NCBI RefSeq assembly: GCF_049587675.1 | Contig: NZ_JBAVEJ010000215.1 | Location: 1 to 9,562, forward strand | Direction of reading: 5' to 3' | Length of the DNA stretch: 9,562 bases | Source: Sulfuricaulis sp049587675 | Lineage (GTDB): Bacteria > Pseudomonadota > Gammaproteobacteria > Acidiferrobacterales > Sulfurifustaceae | In this document: positions 1-7,518 of the stretch, in pieces | Position numbering within the stretch: the stretch's first letter is position 1 | Layout of the letters: every line of letters begins with the position of its first letter | Notes under the pieces: generated by a model | What the model was told of the DNA's origin: nothing | What the model saw: only the letters and a program-made list of their open reading frames with translations | Databases searched by the model: none | Translations under genes and position numbers: made by a program

Positions 1-558
1 TGCCAGGAAGCCGGACTGGTCCCCGTCGTCGAGCCGGAAGTGCTCATGGGCGGCGGGCATACACTAGAGCTATGCAGCGAAGTGACAGAGGAAGTCCTGC
101 GAACGGTTTTCATCCAACTTTACACTCAACGGGTGATGTTGGAAGGGATGATCCTGAAGCCCAATATGGTGCTTCCGGGATTGACATGTGCTAAGCAAGA
201 AGCAGTGGACAAGGTGGCCGACGCCACGGTGAGCTGTCTTTTGCGAGCTGTCCCCGCGGCCGTTCCGGGGATTGCGTTCTTGTCTGGCGGCCAATCCGGT
301 GAACTGGCTTCGGCCCGGTTGAATGCCATGAACGTCAGATTCAAGTCGCGACTCCCCTGGCCGTTGGCGTTCTCGTTCGCCCGCGCCATCCAGCAACCGG
401 CGTTGGAGACTTGGCGAGGCGAGGAAGCAAACGTGCCGGTGGCACAACAAGCATTGTATCATCGAGCGAAGTGCAACCAGGCCGCGCGCCGTGGAGAGTA
501 CTCCGTCGCAATGGAAAGGCGTGAACACGGAATGGGAGTGACAGACCGTGCAAAGTGA
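1..558 (+). CDS. Class I fructose-bisphosphate aldolase, C-terminal part (5' end outside window)
   Basis: The reading frame is open from base 1 and ends at TGA 556-558, giving the last 185 residues of a protein whose family is usually about 340-360 long. Class I aldolases reversibly cleave fructose 1,6-bisphosphate into dihydroxyacetone phosphate and glyceraldehyde 3-phosphate in the cytoplasm, through a Schiff base. The visible part holds VVEPEVL (catalytic-site Glu at partial residues 11 and 13), LEGMILKPNMV with the Schiff-base Lys at partial residue 53 (bases 157-159), FLSGGQSG with the phosphate-binding Ser at 95, and LPWPLAFSFARA with the matching Arg at 128. The spacings Glu11-Lys53 and Lys53-Ser95 are both 42, as I recall for rabbit muscle aldolase (187, 229, 271). 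This is the animal/plant-like class I type, not the E. coli FbaB (DhnA) type. The 3' end overlaps the antiporter start by 11 bases, implying translational coupling. The identification is firm; the N-terminal half cannot be judged. Confidence 0.95.
   Translation, partial: CQEAGLVPVVEPEVLMGGGHTLELCSEVTEEVLRTVFIQLYTQRVMLEGMILKPNMVLPGLTCAKQEAVDKVADATVSCLLRAVPAAVPGIAFLSGGQSGELASARLNAMNVRFKSRLPWPLAFSFARAIQQPALETWRGEEANVPVAQQALYHRAKCNQAARRGEYSVAMERREHGMGVTDRAK
534..538 (+). promoter_or_regulatory. Shine-Dalgarno site for the antiporter
   Basis: GGGAG lies 9 bases upstream of the GTG at 548, inside the last codons of the aldolase gene. It supports the GTG start and the 11-base overlap. Confidence 0.6.
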
Positions 559-2146
559 GACGATTTTGATTTTGTTGTTCTCCGTCGCGGCGGTGGTGGC
601 AATTGCGGTGCGGCGATTGCATGTGCCGTACACCGTCGCGCTGGTGCTCACCGGGTTGGTGCTCGGTATCCTGAACCTGTTCGCTCCGCCCCATTTGACG
701 AAGGAATTGCTCTTTTCGGTATTTCTGCCGGGCTTGCTGTTTGAAGCCGCCTTTCACATTGAATTCAGTGAATTCTGGCGAAACCGGTTGGCCATCGCGG
801 CGCTGGCTGTTCCGGGCGTGGCCGCGGCGGTGGCGTTGACGACCGTGATCTTGCCGCCTGTCGTGAACACGTTGCATCTCGAACAAGGTTTTGCGTGGCC
901 GTATGCGTTGGTGTTTGGGGCATTGATCGCGGCAACCGACCCGATCGCAGTGGTGGCGGTATTTCGGGGTCTCGGCGCGCCGCGACGGCTGTCGATGTTG
1001 CTGGATGGCGAGAGTGTACTCAACGACGGCACGGCGATCGTGTTTTTCACGTTGAGCCTGTCGCTAGTGACCGGTGCCGCCGTTACCACGGGACAGCTGG
1101 CAACGGACTTCCTCGAGATTGTCGGCTTCGGCGCGCTGATCGGCGCCGTCGTCGGCCTGGCGGTCTCGCAGGTGATCAAACAGATTGATGACGCGATGAT
1201 CGAAATCACGCTGACGACCATCGCGGCGTATGGATCGTTTGTAGCGGCGGAGCACTTCCATTTCTCGGGCGTGATCGCAGTCGTCGTGGCCGGTGTGCTC
1301 TGCGGCAATTACGGGGCGCGCGTCGGCATGACGCCTTCCACGCGGGTCGCCGTGCAAACGTTTTGGGAATACATGGCGTTTGCATTAAACTCGTTTGTGT
1401 TCCTGCTCATCGGCCTGGAGGTGCATCTCGATGCGTTGTTCGTTTCGTGGAAGGTGATTCTCGTCGCGTACCTGGTTGTTACCCTGGGACGGGGCCTGGT
1501 GATTTTCGCGGTGTCCGGTTTGCTTCGAAAGACCCGTGAGAAAATTCCGTGGCTGTGGAGCGTGGTCCTGACGTGGGGAGGGTTGCGTGGTGGGTTGCCC
1601 ATGGTGCTGGTGCTGAGTCTGGCGAAGGAGTTCCCGCATCGGGACCTCCTGGTAACGATGACCTTCGGGGTGGTGATGATTTCTATACTGGTGCACGGCA
1701 TAACCATCTCACCCCTGCTGCGATGGCTGGGAATCGTCAAAGGGCGTGAGCACCGGGAAGCGTACGAGTTCGCGCGCGGCAAATTGCAGGCCGCTAGCGC
1801 GGCGCTCGAAGAACTGGAGCGCATGTCGTACGTACATTTCTCCCACGACGAAGTGCGTACTGAGCTCAAGAATGAATACAAGAAACGGATAGATGCGGAG
1901 CAAGGGCGGATCGGTGCGTTAGAACTCGACCGCGCCGCGATTGCGGCTCAGGAATCGCAGTGGGCACGGCGACATCTGTTGCTGACGGAGAAAAACCACG
2001 TGATGGATTCTTTCCGGCAAGGCGTTCTCAATCAGGAGATTTACGAGAAGCTGCTGGCCGACATCGACGCCCGCCTGTTGCGGCTCGAATCTGGAGAAGA
2101 GGAAGAGACCACCAAAGAGCCGGACTCTCCCAAGAGCGGGGGTTAA
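548..2146 (+). CDS. CPA1-family Na+/H+ antiporter (NhaP-like)
   Basis: A 532-residue inner-membrane cation/proton antiporter, expected to exchange cytoplasmic Na+ (or K+) for H+. About 13 hydrophobic segments fill residues 4-390. Family marks are FLPGLLFEAAF (59-69), the ion-site ATDPIA with Thr130 and Asp131, ESVLND (155-160) with Asn159-Asp160 of the electroneutral CPA1 type, and TWGGLRGG with Arg347. Residues from about 395 to the end form a soluble, charged, mostly helical cytoplasmic tail (Glu/Lys/Arg-rich, likely coiled-coil) ending in an acidic stretch; such tails often regulate the transporter. The GTG start follows from the GGGAG site 9 bases upstream and from the first membrane helix beginning at once (QSETILILL). 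The gene overlaps the aldolase end and precedes two H+-ATPases, which could supply or share the proton gradient. Whether Na+, Li+ or K+ is carried cannot be read from the sequence. Confidence 0.92.
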   Translation: MQSETILILLFSVAAVVAIAVRRLHVPYTVALVLTGLVLGILNLFAPPHLTKELLFSVFLPGLLFEAAFHIEFSEFWRNRLAIAALAVPGVAAAVALTTVILPPVVNTLHLEQGFAWPYALVFGALIAATDPIAVVAVFRGLGAPRRLSMLLDGESVLNDGTAIVFFTLSLSLVTGAAVTTGQLATDFLEIVGFGALIGAVVGLAVSQVIKQIDDAMIEITLTTIAAYGSFVAAEHFHFSGVIAVVVAGVLCGNYGARVGMTPSTRVAVQTFWEYMAFALNSFVFLLIGLEVHLDALFVSWKVILVAYLVVTLGRGLVIFAVSGLLRKTREKIPWLWSVVLTWGGLRGGLPMVLVLSLAKEFPHRDLLVTMTFGVVMISILVHGITISPLLRWLGIVKGREHREAYEFARGKLQAASAALEELERMSYVHFSHDEVRTELKNEYKKRIDAEQGRIGALELDRAAIAAQESQWARRHLLLTEKNHVMDSFRQGVLNQEIYEKLLADIDARLLRLESGEEEETTKEPDSPKSGG

Positions 2147-2227
2147 ACCGGCGGAAACGCGGGCGTTGGTGACTAAGCAGCATCCGACTCAAAAAGCCAG
2201 CGCAAAAGCGGAGAAAGGATATAGATA
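2147..2227 (+). other. 81-base intergenic gap, longest in the window
   Basis: This is the only sizeable spacer between genes here. I see no strong stem-loop followed by a T run and no credible -35/-10 pair. It ends in the ribosome binding site of the first ATPase. An internal promoter cannot be excluded. Confidence 0.5.
2214..2219 (+). promoter_or_regulatory. Shine-Dalgarno site for ATPase 1
   Basis: AAAGGA sits 8 bases ahead of the ATG at 2228 and fixes this start. Confidence 0.65.
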
Positions 2228-4837
2228 ATGAAACCCAATGCCGGCCAGCCGAAGGCTCCCGGACCGGATCCGGGATCGAAGCCCAATGCGAAGGACGATT
2301 TGAAATCCCTGCCGATGCGGGAGGTGGAGAAAAAACTCGGGTCCTCGCCGGACGGCCTGACGCAAGCCGAAGCGCAGAAGCGGCTGACTCAATATGGGCC
2401 GAACGAGATTGAAGAGAAGAAGACCAACCTGTTCCTGAAGTTTCTCAGCTATTTTTGGGGACCCATTCCATGGATGATTGAAGCGGCGGTGATCCTCTCC
2501 GCAGTAGCCCGGCACTGGCCGGATTTTTTCATCATCCTCCTTTTGCTTCTCGCCAACTCTGTTGTCGGGTTTTGGGAAGAACGCGAGGCGGGTAACGCCA
2601 TTGCTGCCCTGAAGGCCAAGCTGGCGGTCAAGGCCCGTGTGAAACGGGATGGAAAGTGGATCACTCCGCCGGCGCGCGAGCTGGTGCCGGGCGATGTCAT
2701 TCGCATGCGTCTTGGCGACATTGTGCCGGCGGACGCGCGCCTGCTGGACGGCGACCCGGTGGAGGTGGATCAATCCGCCCTGACGGGAGAGTCGTTGCCC
2801 GCCGAGCGCAAAGCTGGCGAGGCGGTGTTTTCCGGCTCGATCATCCGTCGGGGTGAAATCGGCGCACTGGTCTATGCCACAGGTGCCAAAACCTACTTCG
2901 GCAAGACGGCGCAACTCGTGCAGGAGGCACACACCGCCAGCCATTTTCAAAAGGCGGTTTTGAAGATCGGAAATTATCTGATCATGCTGGCGGTGGCGTT
3001 GGTGGCGGTGATTATTGCCGTCGCGATCTTCCGCGGCGACCCGATCCTCACGACGCTGCAATTCGCCCTGGTGCTGACCGTGGCCGCGATCCCCGTAGCG
3101 ATGCCGACGGTGTTGTCGGTGACGATGGCTGTCGGTGCACGTCTGCTCGCCAGGAAAAAGGCAATCGTGAGCAAGTTGGTGGCTATCGAGGAATTGGCGG
3201 GCGTGGACGTGTTGTGCGCGGACAAGACCGGCACCCTGACGCAGAACAAGCTGACGCTGGGCGATCCGTTCAGCGTGAACAATGTCCCCCCCGAGATGGT
3301 CATCCTCGATGGCGCGCTGGCGTCGCGTGCGGACAACAACGACACCATAGATCTGGCGGTGCTGGGCGGAGTGAAAGACAAGGATTCGCTGAAGGCTTAT
3401 GATGTAGTCCATTTTCAGCCGTTCGACCCGGTGCATAAACGCACCGAGGCCACCATCAAATCAAAAGACGGAAAGGCGTTCAAAGTCACGAAGGGTGCGC
3501 CACAGGTGATTTTGGAATTGTCGGCAAATGCCGGCACGGTGAAGGTCGAGGTTGAGAAGGCGGTCAACGAATTTGCCGCGCGTGGCTTCCGCTCGTTGGG
3601 TGTGGCACGAGCTGATAACGACGGGCAATGGCAGTTTGTTGGCGTATTGCCCTTGTTCGATCCGCCACGGGAAGATGCCAAGGCAACGATCGCGACCGCG
3701 CTTGCTATGGGCGTGAAGGTCAAAATGGTAACGGGCGACGCGCTGGCCATCGCCAAGGAAACCGCCAAAAAGTTGGACATGGGCGCGAATATCCTCGATG
3801 CCCGGGGCCTGGGCGACTCCAAGAAGCAGGAGACCCCGGCGGTGGCCGAGTCTATTGAGAAGGCCGACGGGTTTGCGCAAGTGTTCCCCGAACACAAGTT
3901 TCACATTGTCGATGTCCTCCAAAAGCGCACCCACATTGTCGGCATGACGGGTGACGGGGTGAATGACGCCCCCGCGCTGAAGAAAGCCGACTGCGGGATC
4001 GCCGTTTCCGATGCAACGGATGCGGCGCGCGCGGCGGCGGCCATCGTGCTCTTGACCCCCGGCCTATCAGTGATTATTGACGCGATCAAGGAGAGCCGGA
4101 GAATTTTCCAGCGGATGAACAGCTACGCGATCTATCGGATTGCCGAAACGTTGCGCGTGCTGTTCTTCATGACGCTCGCGATCCTCGTATTTAACTTTTA
4201 TCCATTGACGGCGGTGATGATCGTGATGCTGGCGTTGCTCAACGACGGCGCGATTCTGTCCATTGCCTATGACAACGTGCATTACAAGGATCAGCCCGAG
4301 GCCTGGAACATGCGCATGGTCCTAGGGATTTCCACGGTGCTGGGCGTCATCGGAGTCATTTCCGCCTTCGGATTGTTCTACCTTGGGGAGAATGTCTTTC
4401 ATCTGGACCGAGCGCACATTCAGACGCTGATGTACTTGAAATTGTCCGTGGCCGGGCATCTGACGATCTTCCTGACGCGCACGCGCGGCCCGTTCTGGTC
4501 CATACGCCCCGCCCGGGTTCTGTGGATAGCGGTGCTCGGCACCCAAATCGTGGCGACATTGATCGCGGTCTATGGGCTGTTTATGACGCCCCTCGGGTGG
4601 GGTTGGGCACTGTTTGTTTGGGGTTATGCACTGGCGTGGTTCCTCCTGAACGATCGCCTGAAGCTGCTCGCCTATCGGGTTTTTGATCCGGTTAAGGCGA
4701 GAATATCGTCCGACGCGACTGCGCAGATCTCCAGGCGAGCCTATGAACTGTACGAGCAGCGGGGTCGCCAGGACGGTCGAGCAGTTCAGGACTGGGAGAA
4801 GGCGGAGCGGGAGATGAAGAAAAGAATAACCCGATGA
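2228..4837 (+). CDS. P-type H+-ATPase 1 (plasma-membrane proton-efflux type, P3A-like) with C-terminal DUF2934-like tail
   Basis: An 869-residue membrane pump that should use ATP to export H+. Order of parts: a Pro/Gly-rich leader (1-25), a cation-ATPase N domain (about 26-75), M1-M2 (about 76-116), an actuator domain with TGES at 186-189, M3-M4 (about 248-303) with the IPVAMPTVLSVTMAVG core, the phosphorylation site DKTGTLT with Asp332, nucleotide-site KGAP with Lys422, MVTGD (500-504), GMTGDGVNDAP (572-582), then M5-M10. Residues that define plant/fungal proton pumps are kept: Asn110 in M2 (AHA2 Asn106), an Arg in M5 near residue 643 (AHA2 Arg655), and LNDG with Asp673 in M6 (AHA2 Asp684). 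It lacks the long plant autoinhibitory C-terminus and instead ends in a DUF2934-like segment (832-869; RAYELYEQRGR..., DWEKAEREM). AAAGGA stands 8 bases before the ATG, and the stop overlaps the next pump as ATGA. The P3A assignment is strong; the AHA2 numbering is from memory. Confidence 0.93.
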   Translation: MKPNAGQPKAPGPDPGSKPNAKDDLKSLPMREVEKKLGSSPDGLTQAEAQKRLTQYGPNEIEEKKTNLFLKFLSYFWGPIPWMIEAAVILSAVARHWPDFFIILLLLLANSVVGFWEEREAGNAIAALKAKLAVKARVKRDGKWITPPARELVPGDVIRMRLGDIVPADARLLDGDPVEVDQSALTGESLPAERKAGEAVFSGSIIRRGEIGALVYATGAKTYFGKTAQLVQEAHTASHFQKAVLKIGNYLIMLAVALVAVIIAVAIFRGDPILTTLQFALVLTVAAIPVAMPTVLSVTMAVGARLLARKKAIVSKLVAIEELAGVDVLCADKTGTLTQNKLTLGDPFSVNNVPPEMVILDGALASRADNNDTIDLAVLGGVKDKDSLKAYDVVHFQPFDPVHKRTEATIKSKDGKAFKVTKGAPQVILELSANAGTVKVEVEKAVNEFAARGFRSLGVARADNDGQWQFVGVLPLFDPPREDAKATIATALAMGVKVKMVTGDALAIAKETAKKLDMGANILDARGLGDSKKQETPAVAESIEKADGFAQVFPEHKFHIVDVLQKRTHIVGMTGDGVNDAPALKKADCGIAVSDATDAARAAAAIVLLTPGLSVIIDAIKESRRIFQRMNSYAIYRIAETLRVLFFMTLAILVFNFYPLTAVMIVMLALLNDGAILSIAYDNVHYKDQPEAWNMRMVLGISTVLGVIGVISAFGLFYLGENVFHLDRAHIQTLMYLKLSVAGHLTIFLTRTRGPFWSIRPARVLWIAVLGTQIVATLIAVYGLFMTPLGWGWALFVWGYALAWFLLNDRLKLLAYRVFDPVKARISSDATAQISRRAYELYEQRGRQDGRAVQDWEKAEREMKKRITR
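4739..4815 (+). repeat. Direct repeat copy A (DUF2934 tail of ATPase 1)
   Basis: This coding segment matches 7375-7451 at 72 of 77 positions by hand count, in the same frame and at the same place in the paralogous gene. The first 30 bases (4739-4768) are identical. Mismatches are at 4769, 4780, 4783, 4792 and 4810. Confidence 0.85.
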
Positions 4838-7476
4838 ATAATCAAATGCGAACGGCCGAACATGAATCCGGAGCCGGGCCGGCCCCCTCGAAAGGGCCAG
4901 GCACTGCGCCCCCCGACATCGCCTCCGCCTCTGTTCCCGACACGCTCGCGGCGCTCCGCGTGAACCCCGACACCGGGCTCACGCATGCGGAGGTGGACAT
5001 ACGCCGGAAGGAGCACGGCTACAACGAAGTGGCGGAAAAGAAGGCGCACCCGGTCCTCATGTTTCTCGGCAAGTTCTGGGGCCTCTCGGCATGGATGCTC
5101 GAACTGATCATGGTGCTGTCGGCGGTGCTCGGGAAATTCTCTGACCTCGCTGTGGTGGGCGGGCTGCTGATTATCAATGCCGTATTGAGTTTCATGCAGG
5201 AGCATCGGGCCGCCGGTGTCGTCGAGACGCTGCGGCGACGGTTGCAGGTCAGCGCGCGTGTCCGGCGCGAGGCGAGTTGGCAGGTCATCCCGGCCCGGGA
5301 GCTTGTCCCGGGCGACATCGTTCGTGTCCGGCCGGGCGACATTATTCCGGCGGATGTCAAGGTCCTGGCCGGAGTGCTAAGCGTCGACCAGTCGGCTCTC
5401 ACCGGCGAGTCAAAGGACGCGAACAAGGCGCCCGGCGAAGTAGTCTCGTCGGGGTCGGTTGTCCGGAGGGGCGAGGGCAACGGCGTGGTCTTGCTGACCG
5501 GGGCGAAGACGTATTTTGGCCGCACCACCGAGCTGGTGCAGCAGGCGCGACCGAAACTCCATATCGAAGCGGTGGTGGCCAAGGTCGTCCGCTGGCTCTT
5601 CGTCATCGTCGGTTCGCTGCTGGGTGTCGTGATCGTGTTGTCGCTGATTCACGGCGCGCCGCTCCTGGAGATGGTTCCGCTCATCCTCGTTCTGTTGATG
5701 AGCGCAGTGCCGGTGGCCCTTCCTGCCATGTTTACAGTCAGTATGGCCGTCGGTTCGAAGGAGCTGGCGAAACGGGGCGTGTTGGTCACGCGCCTCAGCG
5801 CGGCGGAGGATGCCGCAACGATGGACGTGCTCTGCGTGGACAAGACAGGCACGATCACGATGAACCAATTGGCTGTCACCGGCGTGATTCCGCTGGAGCA
5901 CGCGTCGGAATCCGACGTGCTGTTCGCCGGCGCGCTCGCGTCTCAAGAAGCCAACCAGGATCCGATTGACCTGGCATTCCTTGCCGCGGCAAAGGAGCGA
6001 CACATTTTCGACAATCTTCCCAAGATCGCGCCGGTCTCCTTCGCGCCTTTTGATGCGAAAAACCGGCGGACGGAGGCCGTAGTCGAACAGAACGGACAGC
6101 GGCTGCGTGTGATGAAAGGCGCAGTGCGGACCGTTGCAGAGGCGTGTGGACTTCAGCCCCCGGCGGTGGAAGCGTTGGAGGCGCGGGTCAGCGAATCGGC
6201 GCTGAAGGGGTATCGGACGCTGGCGGTGGCGCGCGGCCCCGAGACGGGCACGCCCGTAGTACTCGGACTCGTGACGCTCTATGATCCCCCGCGGGCGGAC
6301 GCCAGGCAACTTATCGCCGAACTCCGGGACTTGGGAGTGCCGGTGAAGATGCTCACTGGCGACGCGCTGGCAGTGGCCAGTGAAATCGCGCACGGAGTTG
6401 GCTTGCCCAACATCCGGCGCGTGGCGGATCTGAAGGCCGCAGGTGCTCAAGCCGGTAACGAGGCAGTGGACTTGTTGGCAGGTGCGGACGGTTTTGCCGA
6501 AGTGTATCCGGAGGATAAGTATATCGTTGTGCAGCACCTCCAGGCTGCTGGACATGTGACCGGGATGACCGGCGATGGCGTGAACGATGCACCGGCCCTC
6601 CGCCAGGCCGAGGTGGGAATCGCCGTCAGCACCGCCACCGACGTGGCCAAGGGCGCGGCCAGCGTCGTCCTGACCGAGGCGGGGTTGACGAACATCGTGG
6701 CACTGGTCGAGCAGGGGCGGACCATCTACCAGAGAATTCTGACCTGGATCATCAACAAGATCAGCCGGACGCTCCTGAAGGCGGCCTTCGTTGCCATTGC
6801 CTTCATGGTGACGGGGAAGTTTGTCGTCTCTGCCTTCGCGATGCTGCTGCTCGTTTTCGTGATGGATTTCGCGACGATCGCCCTGGCCACCGACCGCGTT
6901 CGTCCGTCCAAGAGGCCGGAAACGTGGGCCATCGGGGGCTTCATCAGGGTTTCCGTAGTCCTCGGCATCGCCATGGTGGCGGAAACGCTCTTGTTCCTGT
7001 GGATCGGCTGGTCGCGTTTTGGTTTGGCTACGGATAGCAATGCTCTCTGTACCTTCAGCTTTCTGACGCTGCTCTATTTTTGCGTTTTTTCCATTGTGTC
7101 CGTGCGAGAACGAGACTGGTTCTGGACGACGAAGCCCAGCAATACCTTCATGCTGTCGCTGATCGCAGGTGCGGTCGTGGGCACCGTGCTGACGTATGTG
7201 GGTCTGCCTGGACTCATGCCGTTGCCCTGGTGGCAGACGTTTGCCATACTTGCATATTCCGCTGTCGCGTGCCTCGGCGTGAATGAGGCCGTGAAGGTTG
7301 GAATGATCAAGTCGCGTGTTCTGATCGCCGCGGCCAGGAAACCGTCCGATTTGACCCCGCAGATCGCCAAGCGCGCCTATGAACTGTACGAGCAGCGGGG
7401 TCGCAAGGACGGTCGCGCCGTTCAGGATTGGGAGAAGGCGGAGCGAGAGATCCGGAGAGATGAACCCCATAAATAA
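4834..7476 (+). CDS. P-type H+-ATPase 2 (diverged P3A-like paralog) with C-terminal DUF2934-like tail
   Basis: An 880-residue second pump, similar to its neighbour in layout but diverged throughout. It has a Gly/Pro/Ala-rich leader (1-30), an N domain, M1-M2 with a conserved IINA Asn, TGES at 190-193, an M4 core VPVALPAMFTVSMAVG, DKTGTIT with phospho-Asp336, nucleotide-site Lys428 in MKGA, MLTGD (506-510), GMTGDGVNDAP (577-587), and M5-M10. All catalytic residues are present, so an active ATPase is expected. Around the presumed proton site it differs from pump 1: the LNDG of M6 is MDFA here (Asp678 kept) and the M5 Arg aligns with Lys649. Proton export is therefore the best guess, but another cation is possible. 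Residues 842-880 form the same DUF2934-like tail as in pump 1. The ATG overlaps the upstream stop (ATGA); GGGAG is 20 bases away, so reinitiation probably drives translation. An in-frame ATG at 4846 is an alternative start. Confidence 0.9.
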   Translation: MNNQMRTAEHESGAGPAPSKGPGTAPPDIASASVPDTLAALRVNPDTGLTHAEVDIRRKEHGYNEVAEKKAHPVLMFLGKFWGLSAWMLELIMVLSAVLGKFSDLAVVGGLLIINAVLSFMQEHRAAGVVETLRRRLQVSARVRREASWQVIPARELVPGDIVRVRPGDIIPADVKVLAGVLSVDQSALTGESKDANKAPGEVVSSGSVVRRGEGNGVVLLTGAKTYFGRTTELVQQARPKLHIEAVVAKVVRWLFVIVGSLLGVVIVLSLIHGAPLLEMVPLILVLLMSAVPVALPAMFTVSMAVGSKELAKRGVLVTRLSAAEDAATMDVLCVDKTGTITMNQLAVTGVIPLEHASESDVLFAGALASQEANQDPIDLAFLAAAKERHIFDNLPKIAPVSFAPFDAKNRRTEAVVEQNGQRLRVMKGAVRTVAEACGLQPPAVEALEARVSESALKGYRTLAVARGPETGTPVVLGLVTLYDPPRADARQLIAELRDLGVPVKMLTGDALAVASEIAHGVGLPNIRRVADLKAAGAQAGNEAVDLLAGADGFAEVYPEDKYIVVQHLQAAGHVTGMTGDGVNDAPALRQAEVGIAVSTATDVAKGAASVVLTEAGLTNIVALVEQGRTIYQRILTWIINKISRTLLKAAFVAIAFMVTGKFVVSAFAMLLLVFVMDFATIALATDRVRPSKRPETWAIGGFIRVSVVLGIAMVAETLLFLWIGWSRFGLATDSNALCTFSFLTLLYFCVFSIVSVRERDWFWTTKPSNTFMLSLIAGAVVGTVLTYVGLPGLMPLPWWQTFAILAYSAVACLGVNEAVKVGMIKSRVLIAAARKPSDLTPQIAKRAYELYEQRGRKDGRAVQDWEKAEREIRRDEPHK
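7375..7451 (+). repeat. Direct repeat copy B (DUF2934 tail of ATPase 2)
   Basis: This is the partner of the segment at 4739-4815, 2636 bases downstream. It encodes RAYELYEQRGRKDGRAVQDW and the following KAERE almost exactly as in the first pump, with nearly all synonymous positions shared. Confidence 0.85.
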
Positions 7477-7507
7477 ACAGGCGTGCACATCGCGGCAGGC
7501 ATGGCCG

Positions 7508-7513
7508 AAAGGA
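7508..7513 (+). promoter_or_regulatory. Shine-Dalgarno site deciding the gnd start
   Basis: AAAGGA lies 5 bases before the ATG at 7519. Other in-frame candidates (GTG 7483, ATG 7501, ATG 7513) have no well-spaced site. Confidence 0.5.
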
Positions 7514-7518
7514 TGAAG

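Noticed and set aside
2147..2227. Possible terminator or promoter between the antiporter and ATPase 1
   Set aside because: No stable stem-loop with a T tract and no well-spaced -35/-10 pair could be seen.
2189..3436. A 415-codon open frame on the - strand opposite ATPase 1
   Set aside because: It has the same His/Arg/Gln-rich composition and no motif, and lies opposite the conserved N-terminal half of the pump.
4881..4898. Inverted repeat GGCCC-8 bases-GGGCC near the start of ATPase 2
   Set aside because: The 5-base stem in GC-rich coding DNA has no T run and is easily expected by chance.
5277..5969. A 230-codon + strand frame inside ATPase 2
   Set aside because: It is out of frame with the conserved pump motifs and gives Arg/Gly-rich sequence typical of a shifted reading.
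4834..7476. ATPase 2 as a Ca2+, Mg2+, Cu+ or K+ (KdpB) pump
   Set aside because: There is no N-terminal metal-binding domain or CPC motif, and the total length, M2 Asn, M6 Asp and neighbour similarity fit the P3A group best, although the ion is not proven.
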